Assembly: GCA_024809215.1 (NCBI GenBank)
Contig: JANUBW010000003.1
Location: 558,001-622,000, forward strand
Direction: 5' to 3'
DNA from: Niastella sp. OAS944
GTDB lineage: Bacteria > Bacteroidota > Bacteroidia > Chitinophagales > Chitinophagaceae
DNA: 64,000 nucleotides
A program made the translations under genes and the position numbers. Below, piece after piece: positions 16,013-25,140 of the stretch. The notes below the pieces were generated by a model. It was not told where the DNA came from. It ran no database searches and saw nothing but the letters and a program-made list of their open reading frames with translations. How positions within the stretch are numbered: the first letter of the stretch is position 1; each line of letters opens with the position of its first letter.

Positions 16013-18874
16013 ATGGAGAATCAATCAACCGATAAGAAAGTTTTTTTACTCGATGCCCTGGCACTTATTTTCCGTGCCTATTATGCGCTTATCCGCAATC
16101 CACGCATTACTTCAAAAGGCAAGAACACCAATGCCCAGTTTGGTTTTATAAATACCCTGCTCGACCTTATCAACAACCAAAAGCCAACCCATATGGCAGT
16201 TTGTTTTGATACGCAGGCGCCCACCGAACGGCATACCGAATTCACCGATTATAAAGCCAACCGGCAGGAAGCTCCGGAAGACCTGATGGCAGCCATTCCT
16301 GATATTAAAAAGATCATCCGTGGCTTTAATATTCCCGTACTGGAGGTTGATGGCTTTGAAGCCGATGACGTTATTGGCACCCTTAGCAAAAAAGGTTCCG
16401 CAGCCGGCTTCCAGGTATTTATGGTTACGCCCGATAAAGACTACGGACAACTGGTTGATGGCAACGTTAAAATTTACAAACCCGGCTACCAGGGTGGCGA
16501 TGCCGAGATCCTGGGCGCTAAAGAGGTTTGTGAAAAATGGAATATCAAAGAAGTTCACCAGGTAGTTGACATTTTAGGGCTCATGGGCGATGCTGTTGAT
16601 AACATACCAGGTATTGCCGGCGTAGGTGAAAAAACAGCCGCTAAATTGTTGAATGAATATGGCACCCTGGAGAATGTGCTTGAAAACGCCGATAAAATAA
16701 AAGGCGCGCTGGGCGAAAAAGTGCGTAATGGTAAGAACGCCGCCATACTTTCAAAAAAACTGGCCACCATCATTACAGATGTTCCCATTGAGTTTCATGA
16801 AGAGGATTTCCGCCTTAAAGAGTGGAATCGCGATCTGTTGAAAGAAGTGTTTATTGACCTGGAATTTAAAACAGTAGCCAAACGCATACTCGGTGAAGAG
16901 ATATCCATAGTACCAGGCACAACAGCAACGCCACAGGGAGTGCAAACCGATTTGTTTGGAAATGCAGTAGAATCGGCTAAAGCGACCAAAACGCAAAAAG
17001 CGGAAGCAGCCGGCGATGAAGACCGTGCCGTAGATGGCGATATAATGCCTGCCGGTAAAAATATTCATAATACAGCCCATCAATACCGTACCATTCAGGA
17101 AGAAGATGCTCTTAAGACCCTTGTAAAAGAATTACTCGAAGAAAAAGAGATCTGTTTCGATACCGAAACTACGGGTATTGACGCGAATGATGTAGAGCTG
17201 GTGGGAATGAGCTTCTCCTGTAAACCCGGTGAAGCATATTACGTTCCCTGCCCCGCCGATCAGGAAGCAACGAAAAACATTCTTAAGCATTTTGAACCGG
17301 TATTCAATAAAGAAGATGTTCTTTGGATTGGCCAGAACCTGAAATACGACATGCTTGTAATGAAATGGTATGGTTATGAGCTAAAAGGCCAAACTTTCGA
17401 TACCATGCTTGCGCACTATGTAATTGAACCCGATGGCAAACGTAGTATGGATATGCTCAGTGCTCAATTTTTAGGGTATGAGCCTGTGCATATTGAAGAA
17501 CTGATAGGCAAAAAAGGAAAGAACCAGCTGAATATGCGGGATGTTGCCATTGAAAAAATAAGCGACTACGCAGCAGAAGATGCCGATATAACCCTGCAGT
17601 TGAAACAGGTATTAACACCTTTATTAAAAAGCCGGGAAGTAGAAAAAGTGTTCCAGGAAGTAGAAAACCCGTTGGCCAAAGTGTTGATGGAAATGGAATA
17701 TGAAGGCGTAAAAGTAGATGTTGATTTCCTGCGTGAATATTCAAAAGAACTGGAACGCGAAGCAGCAGTGGCCGAAGACAAAGTGTACGAACAGGCCGGT
17801 GTTAAGTTCAACCTCGCTTCTCCCCGCCAGTTAGGCGAAGTATTATTTGAAAGACTAAAACTCGATCCCAAAGCTAAAAAAACAAAAACCGGCCAATATG
17901 CAACCGGGGAAGATGTGTTGTTGAAACTGGCACATCAGAACAAGATAGTAGAAGATATATTGACGTTCAGAGAGCTTACCAAACTTAAATCAACCTACGT
18001 TGATTCATTACCCGAACTGATCAATCGCAAAACCGGCCGGGTACATACTTCCTATGCCCAATCGGTAGCGGTAACCGGCAGGTTGTCGAGCAACAATCCC
18101 AACCTGCAAAACATTCCTATTCGAACAGAAAGAGGCCGTGAGATCAGAAAGGCATTTGTTCCCCGCGATAGCAACCGTGTGTTGATCTCAGCCGACTATT
18201 CACAAATTGAATTACGTATTGTAGCCGCCATCAGTGGCGACCCGGCTATGTGCGAAGCATTCAAAAAAGGAATTGACATTCATACCGCCACCGCAGCCAA
18301 GGTATATGGGGTAGAAGAGTCGGCAGTAACAAAAGAACAACGATATAAAGCCAAGAGCGTAAACTTTGGTATCATATATGGGCAGGGCGCCTTTGGACTG
18401 GCCGATAACCTGGGCATAAGCCGTACCGAAGCAAAAGAGATCATCGATAATTATAAAAAGCAATTCAGCGGTATTCAGAAGTATATGGACGATACCATCA
18501 ATTCTGCACGCGAAAATGGTTTTGTTCAAACCATTATGGGCCGTAAACGCTGGTTGCGCGATATAAACTCATCAAACTTTACAGTGCGTGGTTTTGCAGA
18601 ACGCAACGCCATTAACTCACCCATTCAGGGCACCGCGGCAGATATGATAAAACTGGCAATGGTGAAAGTATATCATGAGTTCCGCAAACATAAGTTTGAA
18701 TCAAAGATGATCTTGCAGGTGCATGATGAGTTGGTGTTTGACGCGGTGAAAGAAGAAATAGATATTATAAAACCCATCATCCTCGAGTGTATGCGTTCGG
18801 CACTGCCATTACCCAATGAAGTACCGGTTGAAGCAGAGGTTGGATCGGGCGTTAACTGGCTCGAAGCACACTAA
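16013..18874 (+). CDS. polA: DNA polymerase I
   Basis: 953 residues (E. coli 928). The 5'-3' exonuclease domain covers ~1-300 (FLLDALALIFRAYYA, EVDGFEADDVIGTL, TPDKDYGQLV). The 3'-5' proofreading domain keeps its acidic residues (FDTETTG with Asp383 and Glu385), so it is probably active. The polymerase domain has motif A (ISADYSQIELRI), motif B O-helix (RYKAKSVNFGIIYG) and motif C (QVHDELVF, Asp905). It fills gaps and removes RNA primers in replication and completes excision repair, fitting its place after uvrB. A perfect palindromic terminator follows. Confidence 0.98.
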   Translation: MENQSTDKKVFLLDALALIFRAYYALIRNPRITSKGKNTNAQFGFINTLLDLINNQKPTHMAVCFDTQAPTERHTEFTDYKANRQEAPEDLMAAIPDIKKIIRGFNIPVLEVDGFEADDVIGTLSKKGSAAGFQVFMVTPDKDYGQLVDGNVKIYKPGYQGGDAEILGAKEVCEKWNIKEVHQVVDILGLMGDAVDNIPGIAGVGEKTAAKLLNEYGTLENVLENADKIKGALGEKVRNGKNAAILSKKLATIITDVPIEFHEEDFRLKEWNRDLLKEVFIDLEFKTVAKRILGEEISIVPGTTATPQGVQTDLFGNAVESAKATKTQKAEAAGDEDRAVDGDIMPAGKNIHNTAHQYRTIQEEDALKTLVKELLEEKEICFDTETTGIDANDVELVGMSFSCKPGEAYYVPCPADQEATKNILKHFEPVFNKEDVLWIGQNLKYDMLVMKWYGYELKGQTFDTMLAHYVIEPDGKRSMDMLSAQFLGYEPVHIEELIGKKGKNQLNMRDVAIEKISDYAAEDADITLQLKQVLTPLLKSREVEKVFQEVENPLAKVLMEMEYEGVKVDVDFLREYSKELEREAAVAEDKVYEQAGVKFNLASPRQLGEVLFERLKLDPKAKKTKTGQYATGEDVLLKLAHQNKIVEDILTFRELTKLKSTYVDSLPELINRKTGRVHTSYAQSVAVTGRLSSNNPNLQNIPIRTERGREIRKAFVPRDSNRVLISADYSQIELRIVAAISGDPAMCEAFKKGIDIHTATAAKVYGVEESAVTKEQRYKAKSVNFGIIYGQGAFGLADNLGISRTEAKEIIDNYKKQFSGIQKYMDDTINSARENGFVQTIMGRKRWLRDINSSNFTVRGFAERNAINSPIQGTAADMIKLAMVKVYHEFRKHKFESKMILQVHDELVFDAVKEEIDIIKPIILECMRSALPLPNEVPVEAEVGSGVNWLEAH

Positions 18875-18884
18875 ATTTTCTTAC

Positions 18885-18910
18885 ATGCGCCCCGATGCAT
18901 CGGGGCGCAT
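18885..18910 (+). terminator. polA terminator, perfect 26-bp palindrome
   Basis: ATGCGCCCC-GATGCATC-GGGGCGCAT, followed by TTTTCAT. The core matches the hairpin at 5126-5155. Confidence 0.7.
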
Positions 18911-18930
18911 TTTCATAATACGATTGCCCC

Positions 18931-19515
18931 ATGCAGCTACCCATCTTATCTTATGGCCATGAGATCTTAAGAAAACAATGCGATGAGATCGATGCCACCT
19001 ATCCCAACCTCAATACCCTTATCGACAATATGTGGGAAACCATGTACGGCGCCCACGGTTGCGGACTTGCCGCCCCACAGGTAAATATGCCCATTCGGCT
19101 GTTTGTTGTCGACAGCAAATCAACCTACGACAAAATGGAAGATGATCTTCGTGAAGATTATTTTGTTCCTGAAGACACCGGCATTGTAGAAACCTTTATA
19201 AACGCATCCGTTATCGACGAATCGGATGAAGCCTGGATCGATGAAGAAGGCTGCCTTAGCATTCCTGCAATCGCAGAACGCGTAAAACGCCCGTGGAGCA
19301 TTACCATTGAATACTTCAACCGGCAGTTTGAAAAACAAATCAAAACCTTCTACGGTACAACCGCACGAATGATACAACACGAATACGATCATACCGAAGG
19401 TGTTTTGTATCTCGATTACCTGAAGCCGCTCACCCGTAAATTACTACAGGCAAAGCTGGATAAAATTTCAAAAGGGCAGATACAGGCAAAATACCCCATG
19501 AAGTTTGCGAAGTAA
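18931..19515 (+). CDS. def: Peptide deformylase
   Basis: 194 residues. Removes the formyl group from the N-terminal methionine of new proteins. All three motifs are present: GCGLAAPQ (residues 43-50), EEGCLSIP with metal ligand Cys108, and QHEYDH with His150, Glu151 and His154 (HEYDH where many have HEFDH or HELDH). An insertion of ~15 residues (SKSTYDKMEDDLREDYFVPE) between motifs 1 and 2 is common in the Bacteroidota form. It is a lone gene here, without fmt beside it. Its stop is 5 nt from that of convergent tmk. Confidence 0.97.
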   Translation: MQLPILSYGHEILRKQCDEIDATYPNLNTLIDNMWETMYGAHGCGLAAPQVNMPIRLFVVDSKSTYDKMEDDLREDYFVPEDTGIVETFINASVIDESDEAWIDEEGCLSIPAIAERVKRPWSITIEYFNRQFEKQIKTFYGTTARMIQHEYDHTEGVLYLDYLKPLTRKLLQAKLDKISKGQIQAKYPMKFAK

Positions 19516-19520
19516 TATTA

Positions 19521-20153
19521 CTATTGGCCAAGCATGGATTGTACTTTTTGCCAAATGTCCTGTGCTATAAGCCCGGGTGTACGATTGCCATCAACACTAA
19601 AAACATACTCAACATCTTTCAGCTTTTCAAACGCCTCCATATATTTCGAACGCACAAGCTTTAAGCCATCGAGCGTTTCAAATAACTCAACGTTTTCTCT
19701 GTTGGTATGCACCCGGTGCATGCTCACTTCGGGCGAAACATCGATAAAGATATTTACATCAGGACGAAGTATTTGGGCGCTCATGGCATTGGCCTGAATT
19801 ACCCAGTCAATATCCATATGGGCGCCCTGGTATGCGTAAGATGAAAAAAGATACCGGTCCATGATCACGGTATACCCTTCTTCAAGTTTTTTCACAATGC
19901 CATATTCTTCATTCAATAAATGATCTAACCTGTCGGCAACAAACAGCCCGGCAATAACACGATGATCTGCTTTGGTATTTCCTCTTAAAATATCTCTTAT
20001 CAGCTTGCCAATCTGATTATTAGTAGGTTCAAAAGTGCTATATACTTTATGTCCCTGGGCAGTTAACTGTTCTGTCAACAGTTTCGTTTGGGTGCTTTTA
20101 CCGCTACCATCAATTCCTTCCAGGGCAATAAATAAATTTTTACGCGTTTTCAT
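19521..20153 (-). CDS. tmk: Thymidylate kinase
   Basis: 210 residues. Phosphorylates dTMP to dTDP with ATP. P-loop GIDGSGKST at 13-21, the DR(Y) motif in MDRYLFSSYAYQG and the conserved LFVADRLDHL region are present, though the dNMP-binding helix reads VADRLDHLL rather than AADRAQHL, as in the Bacteroidota branch. The lid region (TNRENVELFETLDGLKLVR) lacks the run of arginines of the E. coli type, so the catalytic Arg is probably in the P-loop region or elsewhere. No gene shares its transcript. Confidence 0.93.
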   Translation of the reverse strand: MKTRKNLFIALEGIDGSGKSTQTKLLTEQLTAQGHKVYSTFEPTNNQIGKLIRDILRGNTKADHRVIAGLFVADRLDHLLNEEYGIVKKLEEGYTVIMDRYLFSSYAYQGAHMDIDWVIQANAMSAQILRPDVNIFIDVSPEVSMHRVHTNRENVELFETLDGLKLVRSKYMEAFEKLKDVEYVFSVDGNRTPGLIAQDIWQKVQSMLGQ

Positions 20154-20384
20154 ATGTCGCTCAAAAATACACGTAAAACACTAAATGACAGTCTTTGAAG
20201 CGCACCGCTATTAAAAAGACATTAATTTGTCAATAGTAAACCTATCCTTTAACAATTGCTTTGTCTAATGTTTTGCCAATACTGGCATATTTCGAAACCT
20301 CTGCTTTAAACTGCCGTCTAATGGTAGTAAATTAATGTAAGATTTCTGCGCAATGGATTATTCAAAAAAAATAAACACCCGTAT

Positions 20385-23036
20385 ATGAAGATCTTTACAC
20401 TGTTGGCCGTAGTGTTGGGAAGCATGATCACGCACTTGGTTATGGCCCAGGACAGTTGGCCCAAAACGGCAACTACTTCCGATGGGACCATCATTAAACT
20501 CTACCAATGGCAGCCCGAATCGTTTGCTGATAACACGTTAAAAGCCCATGCTGCTATTTCTATAACGGAAAGCGGTAAGTCGGAGCCCGTTTTTGGTGTA
20601 GCCTGGTTAAAAGCCACTACAGAAAGCCAGGGCGACCAGGTACAGGTTAAATCAATCTACATCACCAACATTAAACTGCCTGGTGAAGATGATGATGCCA
20701 AACTGGAAAAATTTGCCAATACACTTGAAGACAGGGTCCCTTCCTGGAACATAGCGTTTGCCAATAAGGAACTGCAATCTTCTCTGGACCTGAACAAACA
20801 ACAAAACAGCCTGGCCACCCAGATCAGCAACACACCCCCAAAAGTTATTTACTCCAACGTTCCATCCATTCTGGTTTCAATTGATGGCACCCCTAAACTT
20901 CAAACCAATAAAGACTGGGGTGTAGAGGCTGTAGTAAATACGCCCTTCGTTTTAGTAAAGAACCGCGACGATAAATTCTATTTGTACGGTGGCAAACACT
21001 GGTATACTGCTCCTGCAGCTACCGGCCCTTACAAACTGATCACCGACATTCCGAACAACCTCGATAAAATTGAAGCATCGATCAAAGAGGCCGACGCAAA
21101 AAATAATCCTGAAGAGAAGAAAGAATCTGATGCCAACACCATTTACAATATACTAGTTACTACTGAGCCTGCAGAATTGATACAATCGAAAGGAGAAGCC
21201 AATTTCTCTGCAGTAGATGGCACCGGTTTGTTGTACGTATCAAACTCTGAGAACGATATTTTCATGGACATTAACTCGCAACAATATTATGTGTTGTTGT
21301 CGGGTCGCTGGTATAAATCAAAAACCCTCAGTGGCAAATGGGACTATGTAGCAGCCGACCAACTACCCGCCGATTTTGCCAAAATACCCAAAGGATCGCC
21401 TAAAGACAATGTACTGGCCAGCGTAGCAGGAACCGAAGAAGCGAACGATGCCGTTGCAGAAGCACAGGTTCCGCAAACAGCAAAAGTTGAACGCAGTAAA
21501 GTACGTGAAGAAGTTACATATGATGGCGACCCGGAATTTGAAGCTATTGATGGAACCGATATGTATTATGCTACCAACACGCCCGGATCTGTGATCCGCT
21601 GGCAGGGCAGGTATTATAGTGTTGACAATGGTGTTTGGTACGAATCGTATAATGCAGTAGGCCCCTGGGCCGTTTGCGTAAGACGCCCATATGCAGTAGC
21701 CCTGATCCCTCCACGCTATCCGGTGTATTACATGAAGTATGTTGATATCTACGATGTAACACCCGATTATGTTTACATGGGTTATACCCCTGGTTATTTG
21801 AACGCCTATGTATATGGCCCTACTGTTGTATATGGAACCGGTTATTACTATCGCCCCTGGCATGGCCGTTACTATTATGCGCGGCCTTATACCTGGGGGT
21901 TTGCTACCCGCTATAATCCCTGGTTTGGTTGGGGCTTTGGGGTAGGTTTTGGCTGGGACTGGTTTAATGTAAGCATCAACATAGGAAATCCTTACCCATG
22001 GGGTTATTATGGTTGTGGCGGCTGGTGGGGTGGCCCACGCGTGTATCGCCCTTGCTACTATGGCCCGTCTTATTACTACCGTGGCGGCTACTATGGTTAT
22101 AACAGTTACAGATCATATCGCCAGTATAGCAATGTAACCGTTATAAATAACTACTATGGCAATACTAACATATACAGAGGAAGAAGTGGTGTGGTAACCC
22201 GCGATTATGATCGCAATGGTTATGACCGTGGCCCCCGTTACAATGGCGGACGTTATGGTGGTTATAATGGTGGCCGTATGGGCTATGCAAATAATGGCAA
22301 CAACGGTGGACGGTTTTCACCTGGCGGAAATGGAGGCAGTCGCCCCGATAGAGGTGGACGCAGTGATGTAGGCAGCGGCAGAGGTTTTGGAACCGGCAAT
22401 GGAACTTATAATCCCGGCGGACGTACTGGTCGCCCGGTTACAGGTGGCAGTAATGGTGGTTATACCAGAGGATGGAATTCTTCAGATAACAATGGCGGAC
22501 GAATATCTCCACGCTCCGGTAATTTAAACCCAACCAACGGTAATAACGGCTTTAGCGGCCCACGCGAGTGGCGCAATGGAAATGGAAGTGGAAACGCAGG
22601 TCCAGGCCGTTTAGGTAGTATCGGCAATGCCGATCCCCAGGGCGGCCCCGGAAGAGTTATAGACCGCCCAGGCGGTGGAAGTACCCGCACTATTGACAGA
22701 CCTTACAATGGCGGCAGTAACAATAACGGTGGTTTTTCTGGCAGACCATCATCACCTGTTCGCACACCAATATCTTCTGGCGGCGGTGGTTTTAACCCCG
22801 GCCCAAGATCTTCAGGTGGTGGATTCGGTTCAGGTGGCGGATCAAGACCTTCGGGTGGTGGATTCAGCTCGGGCGGCGGTTCAAGACCTTCGAACGGCGG
22901 ATTCGGTTCAGGTGGCGGCTCAAGACCTTCGGTAGGAGGTGGCGGAAATAACGGAGGAAACAATGGCGGCGGAAATAGTGGTGGTGGTTTTGGTGGTGGT
23001 GGTCTTGGAGGAGGAAGCCGGCCAAGAAGGGGATAA
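20385..23036 (+). CDS. Large secreted Tyr/Gly-rich protein with three WY-x-GP repeats
   Basis: 883 residues, signal peptide ending VMAQ. Residues ~20-440 form a folded part resembling proteins often labelled 'carbohydrate-binding family V/XII': DGTIIKLYQWQPESF, EPVFGVAWLKATTES and NTPPKVIYSNVPSILVSIDG. It carries three related motifs, HWYTAPAATGPYK, RWYKSKTLSGKWD and VWYESYNAVGPWA. Next is a region very rich in Tyr, Trp and Gly (GYTPGYLNAYVYG ... WFGWGFGVGFGWDW), and the last ~260 residues are low-complexity Gly/Asn/Ser/Arg with near-repeats of GGGSRPSGGGF. Function is unknown; surface or matrix association is inferred. A strong terminator follows. Confidence 0.75.
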   Translation: MKIFTLLAVVLGSMITHLVMAQDSWPKTATTSDGTIIKLYQWQPESFADNTLKAHAAISITESGKSEPVFGVAWLKATTESQGDQVQVKSIYITNIKLPGEDDDAKLEKFANTLEDRVPSWNIAFANKELQSSLDLNKQQNSLATQISNTPPKVIYSNVPSILVSIDGTPKLQTNKDWGVEAVVNTPFVLVKNRDDKFYLYGGKHWYTAPAATGPYKLITDIPNNLDKIEASIKEADAKNNPEEKKESDANTIYNILVTTEPAELIQSKGEANFSAVDGTGLLYVSNSENDIFMDINSQQYYVLLSGRWYKSKTLSGKWDYVAADQLPADFAKIPKGSPKDNVLASVAGTEEANDAVAEAQVPQTAKVERSKVREEVTYDGDPEFEAIDGTDMYYATNTPGSVIRWQGRYYSVDNGVWYESYNAVGPWAVCVRRPYAVALIPPRYPVYYMKYVDIYDVTPDYVYMGYTPGYLNAYVYGPTVVYGTGYYYRPWHGRYYYARPYTWGFATRYNPWFGWGFGVGFGWDWFNVSINIGNPYPWGYYGCGGWWGGPRVYRPCYYGPSYYYRGGYYGYNSYRSYRQYSNVTVINNYYGNTNIYRGRSGVVTRDYDRNGYDRGPRYNGGRYGGYNGGRMGYANNGNNGGRFSPGGNGGSRPDRGGRSDVGSGRGFGTGNGTYNPGGRTGRPVTGGSNGGYTRGWNSSDNNGGRISPRSGNLNPTNGNNGFSGPREWRNGNGSGNAGPGRLGSIGNADPQGGPGRVIDRPGGGSTRTIDRPYNGGSNNNGGFSGRPSSPVRTPISSGGGGFNPGPRSSGGGFGSGGGSRPSGGGFSSGGGSRPSNGGFGSGGGSRPSVGGGGNNGGNNGGGNSGGGFGGGGLGGGSRPRRG
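22777..22980 (+). repeat. Coding tandem repeat, GGGSRPSxGGFxS units
   Basis: At least four near-identical ~36-nt units coding SGGGSRPSGGGFS-like peptides lie inside the C-terminal tail of the 883-residue protein; length variation by slippage is likely. Confidence 0.7.
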
Positions 23037-23061
23037 TGCTTTTTTCATAATAATCAAATTG

Positions 23062-23097
23062 AAAGTCCCCCCGATTAATTTCGGGGGGACTTTTTTT
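23062..23097 (+). terminator. Intrinsic terminator of the 883-residue protein gene
   Basis: 13-bp perfect stem AAAGTCCCCCCGA / TCGGGGGGACTTT, 6-nt loop, T-run. Confidence 0.92.
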
Positions 23098-23171
23098 GTT
23101 ATACTAAATTGCATTAGCCTTTAAATGGGTATAATTGTATTGCCGACAGCTTAAAGTTTAAACATACCACA

Positions 23172-23753
23172 ATGCGATTCGAAGAACTTCTTCCCGGGCA
23201 TAATATAGATCTTGAACGACTTACAAATGATCATATATCCGAATTGGAATCAGTAGCATTGGATGAACGCATTTGGCAGAACCTGCCTTATAACATAAAA
23301 GACAAACATTCCTATGATATATTCATCAAAGACCGGCTGCAGCAAAATCTGAGCGGTCAAACGGTTACATATGTTGTTCGTAATAAAAGCAACAAACAGG
23401 TGTGTGGCTGTACAGGGTTTATTAACATTGATCCCGTAAATCATCAATTGGAGATTGGGCCTACGTGGTTGTCACCAATTGTTTGGGGAACAAAGATTAA
23501 CATAGAAAGCAAATATTTACTATTGACCTTTTGCTTTGAAAAGGCCAACATTATGCGTGTTGAATTCAGAACAAGAGAAACCAACGTTCGATCGCAAAAG
23601 GCCATTGAAAAGATAGGTGGCATTAAAGAAGGATTACTAAGATGCCATCGCAAAAACGACGATGGTACATTTCGCAACACCATCGTATATAGCATCATTA
23701 AACCGGAGTGGCCAACTACAAAAGAGCTACTTGAAGCATTGATTAGTAAATGA
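23172..23753 (+). CDS. GNAT acetyltransferase, RimJ/RimL type
   Basis: 193 residues. The GNAT fold of the RimJ/RimL branch is seen: IDLERLTNDHISELESVA (strand 1 and helix 1), CGCTGFINIDPVNHQLEIG and WGTKINIESKYLLLTFCFE, where RimJ/L proteins normally have WGxGxxxEA; then MRVEFRTRETNVRSQKAIEKIGGIKEG (typical N-x-R-S-x-x-A-I-x-K-x-G). Transfers an acetyl group from acetyl-CoA to an amine; substrate cannot be told. The pyrophosphate loop departs from the usual glycine pattern (WGTKIN), which may lower CoA affinity or be family-specific. Confidence 0.88.
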   Translation: MRFEELLPGHNIDLERLTNDHISELESVALDERIWQNLPYNIKDKHSYDIFIKDRLQQNLSGQTVTYVVRNKSNKQVCGCTGFINIDPVNHQLEIGPTWLSPIVWGTKINIESKYLLLTFCFEKANIMRVEFRTRETNVRSQKAIEKIGGIKEGLLRCHRKNDDGTFRNTIVYSIIKPEWPTTKELLEALISK

Positions 23754-23864
23754 TTGCTAAAGCTTTTTTTAGTTAAACATTTCTCTTTTACAGAAATATT
23801 ATTGATCTTTCGGCGTTCTATTTACAGAAGTCGTTTCTGTGAACCATACCCTTAATCTTATACT

Positions 23865-24374
23865 ATGAAACGCATTGTAGCTTCTTTAATCGTTTGCTTT
23901 TTATTCATCACCTTATACGCTCAATACGATACGGCGCAGTTTACGGGTGTGTGGGTACTCCAGTCTGTTAAATTCAAACATCCCGTTGATCTCAATAAAG
24001 ATGGCTACCGCTCTTCCGACGCTTTCTGGGAATTTGATGATTGCAGAAAAGACCAGCAACTTGAATTGTTTCCCGATTTCAATGCAAAAACTTATTACGG
24101 ATCTAACAAAACAGGATGTACCAATGAAGTAAAACTTTATAAATGGAACATCAGGGAAGAACTGGTAAAAGAAGTTAAATATGAATTAGGTAAAAGAGTA
24201 GTTGATGAAAGACGGCCCACCGTACTAAAGCTGAACGACGCTACCGGCAGTGATGCAAAAGTATTTGTTGTAATAGGAGTTGATGAAAATATACTAACAC
24301 TTAAAGGATTGGTTAAAAGCAGCGCCAATACTACCGAGGAAGCGATACTCATTTACAGGAAACGAAAGAAATAA
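23865..24374 (+). CDS. Small secreted lipocalin-like protein (DUF5004-like)
   Basis: 169 residues; signal peptide MKRIVASLIVCFLFITLYAQ. The mature part has the pattern of Bacteroidota lipocalin-like proteins: FTGVWVLQSVKF at the start (GxW motif), an Asp-rich DLNKDGYRSSDAFWEFDDC (resembling the D-x-N-x-D-G loop of DUF5004), a second cysteine in GSNKTGC, and a final strand EAILIYRKRKK. Role unknown; such proteins are thought to sit in the periplasm or on the surface and bind small ligands. A good terminator follows. Confidence 0.65.
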   Translation: MKRIVASLIVCFLFITLYAQYDTAQFTGVWVLQSVKFKHPVDLNKDGYRSSDAFWEFDDCRKDQQLELFPDFNAKTYYGSNKTGCTNEVKLYKWNIREELVKEVKYELGKRVVDERRPTVLKLNDATGSDAKVFVVIGVDENILTLKGLVKSSANTTEEAILIYRKRKK

Positions 24375-24396
24375 CCCTCATATAACGATCTATAGT

Positions 24397-24433
24397 AAAC
24401 GGCTATCTGTGAAATTATCAGGTAGCCGTTTTT
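24397..24433 (+). terminator. Intrinsic terminator
   Basis: Stem AAACGGCTATC / GGTAGCCGTTT (one G-T pair), 13-nt loop, T-run. Confidence 0.8.
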
Positions 24434-24473
24434 ATTTTGTTATTGAAAGGATCGCCGTAAATTCACAGTCAAT

Positions 24474-25130
24474 ATGGAACCTGTGATATTTTATTGTTAT
24501 GATGCTTATTGCAACTGGTGTTATGGGTTTAGCCCCGTTATGACACAAATAGCCGGCGAATATGGCAATAGGTTACAATTTGAAGTGCTTTCGGGTGGAA
24601 TGATCCTACCCGAAACACCCAAACCTATAAGTGTGATGGCCGACTATTTTCGGCAAAACTGCCAAACGGTAGCAGAATTTACCGGCGCAAAATTTGGAGA
24701 AGACTTTCTATGGCATATAAAGAACCCCGATTTGAGCGATTGGTTTCCCAATTCAGAAAAGCCAGCCATTGCCTTATGTGTGTTCAAGGAATATCATCCC
24801 GATAAACAGATAGCATTTGCGTATGACCTACAATACGCGCTTCAATATGAAGGCCGCGATCTGTGTGATAATGAGGCCTACAGGCATTTGCTTGAAAAAT
24901 ATGCAATCCCTGTTGAACCATTCTATAATGCATTAAAAGACCCTGCATATAAAGAAAAAGCCTACGAAGAATTTTCAATATGTAAACAATTAAAAGTATC
25001 TGGCTTTCCCGCCGTATTGATGCAGGTTAGTGAATCGAAATTTGTTTTGCTTGCATCGGGCTATACTGAATATGACGTTTTAAAACAACGGATCGACGCT
25101 GCTTTGGAAGAGAACAAACAAGTCATTTAA
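24474..25130 (+). CDS. DsbA-family (FrnE-like) thioredoxin-fold protein
   Basis: 218 residues, no signal peptide, so cytoplasmic. The DSBA-like thioredoxin fold starts at residue 3 (VIFYCYDAYCNWCYG) with redox centre CNWC at 13-16, and contains the cis-Pro loop VSGFPAVLM near the C-terminus. A helical insertion lies between, as in DsbA/FrnE/2-hydroxychromene-2-carboxylate isomerase relatives. Likely a cytoplasmic thiol-disulfide oxidoreductase or isomerase; substrate unknown. Only 10 nt separate it from the sugar kinase gene, so the two are probably co-transcribed. Confidence 0.88.
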   Translation: MEPVIFYCYDAYCNWCYGFSPVMTQIAGEYGNRLQFEVLSGGMILPETPKPISVMADYFRQNCQTVAEFTGAKFGEDFLWHIKNPDLSDWFPNSEKPAIALCVFKEYHPDKQIAFAYDLQYALQYEGRDLCDNEAYRHLLEKYAIPVEPFYNALKDPAYKEKAYEEFSICKQLKVSGFPAVLMQVSESKFVLLASGYTEYDVLKQRIDAALEENKQVI

Positions 25131-25140
25131 AAACAGTACC

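Noticed and set aside
22703-22963. Pro/Glu-rich reverse-strand frame (86 residues)
   Set aside because: It is the reverse complement of the Gly-rich tail repeats of the 883-residue protein, not an independent gene.
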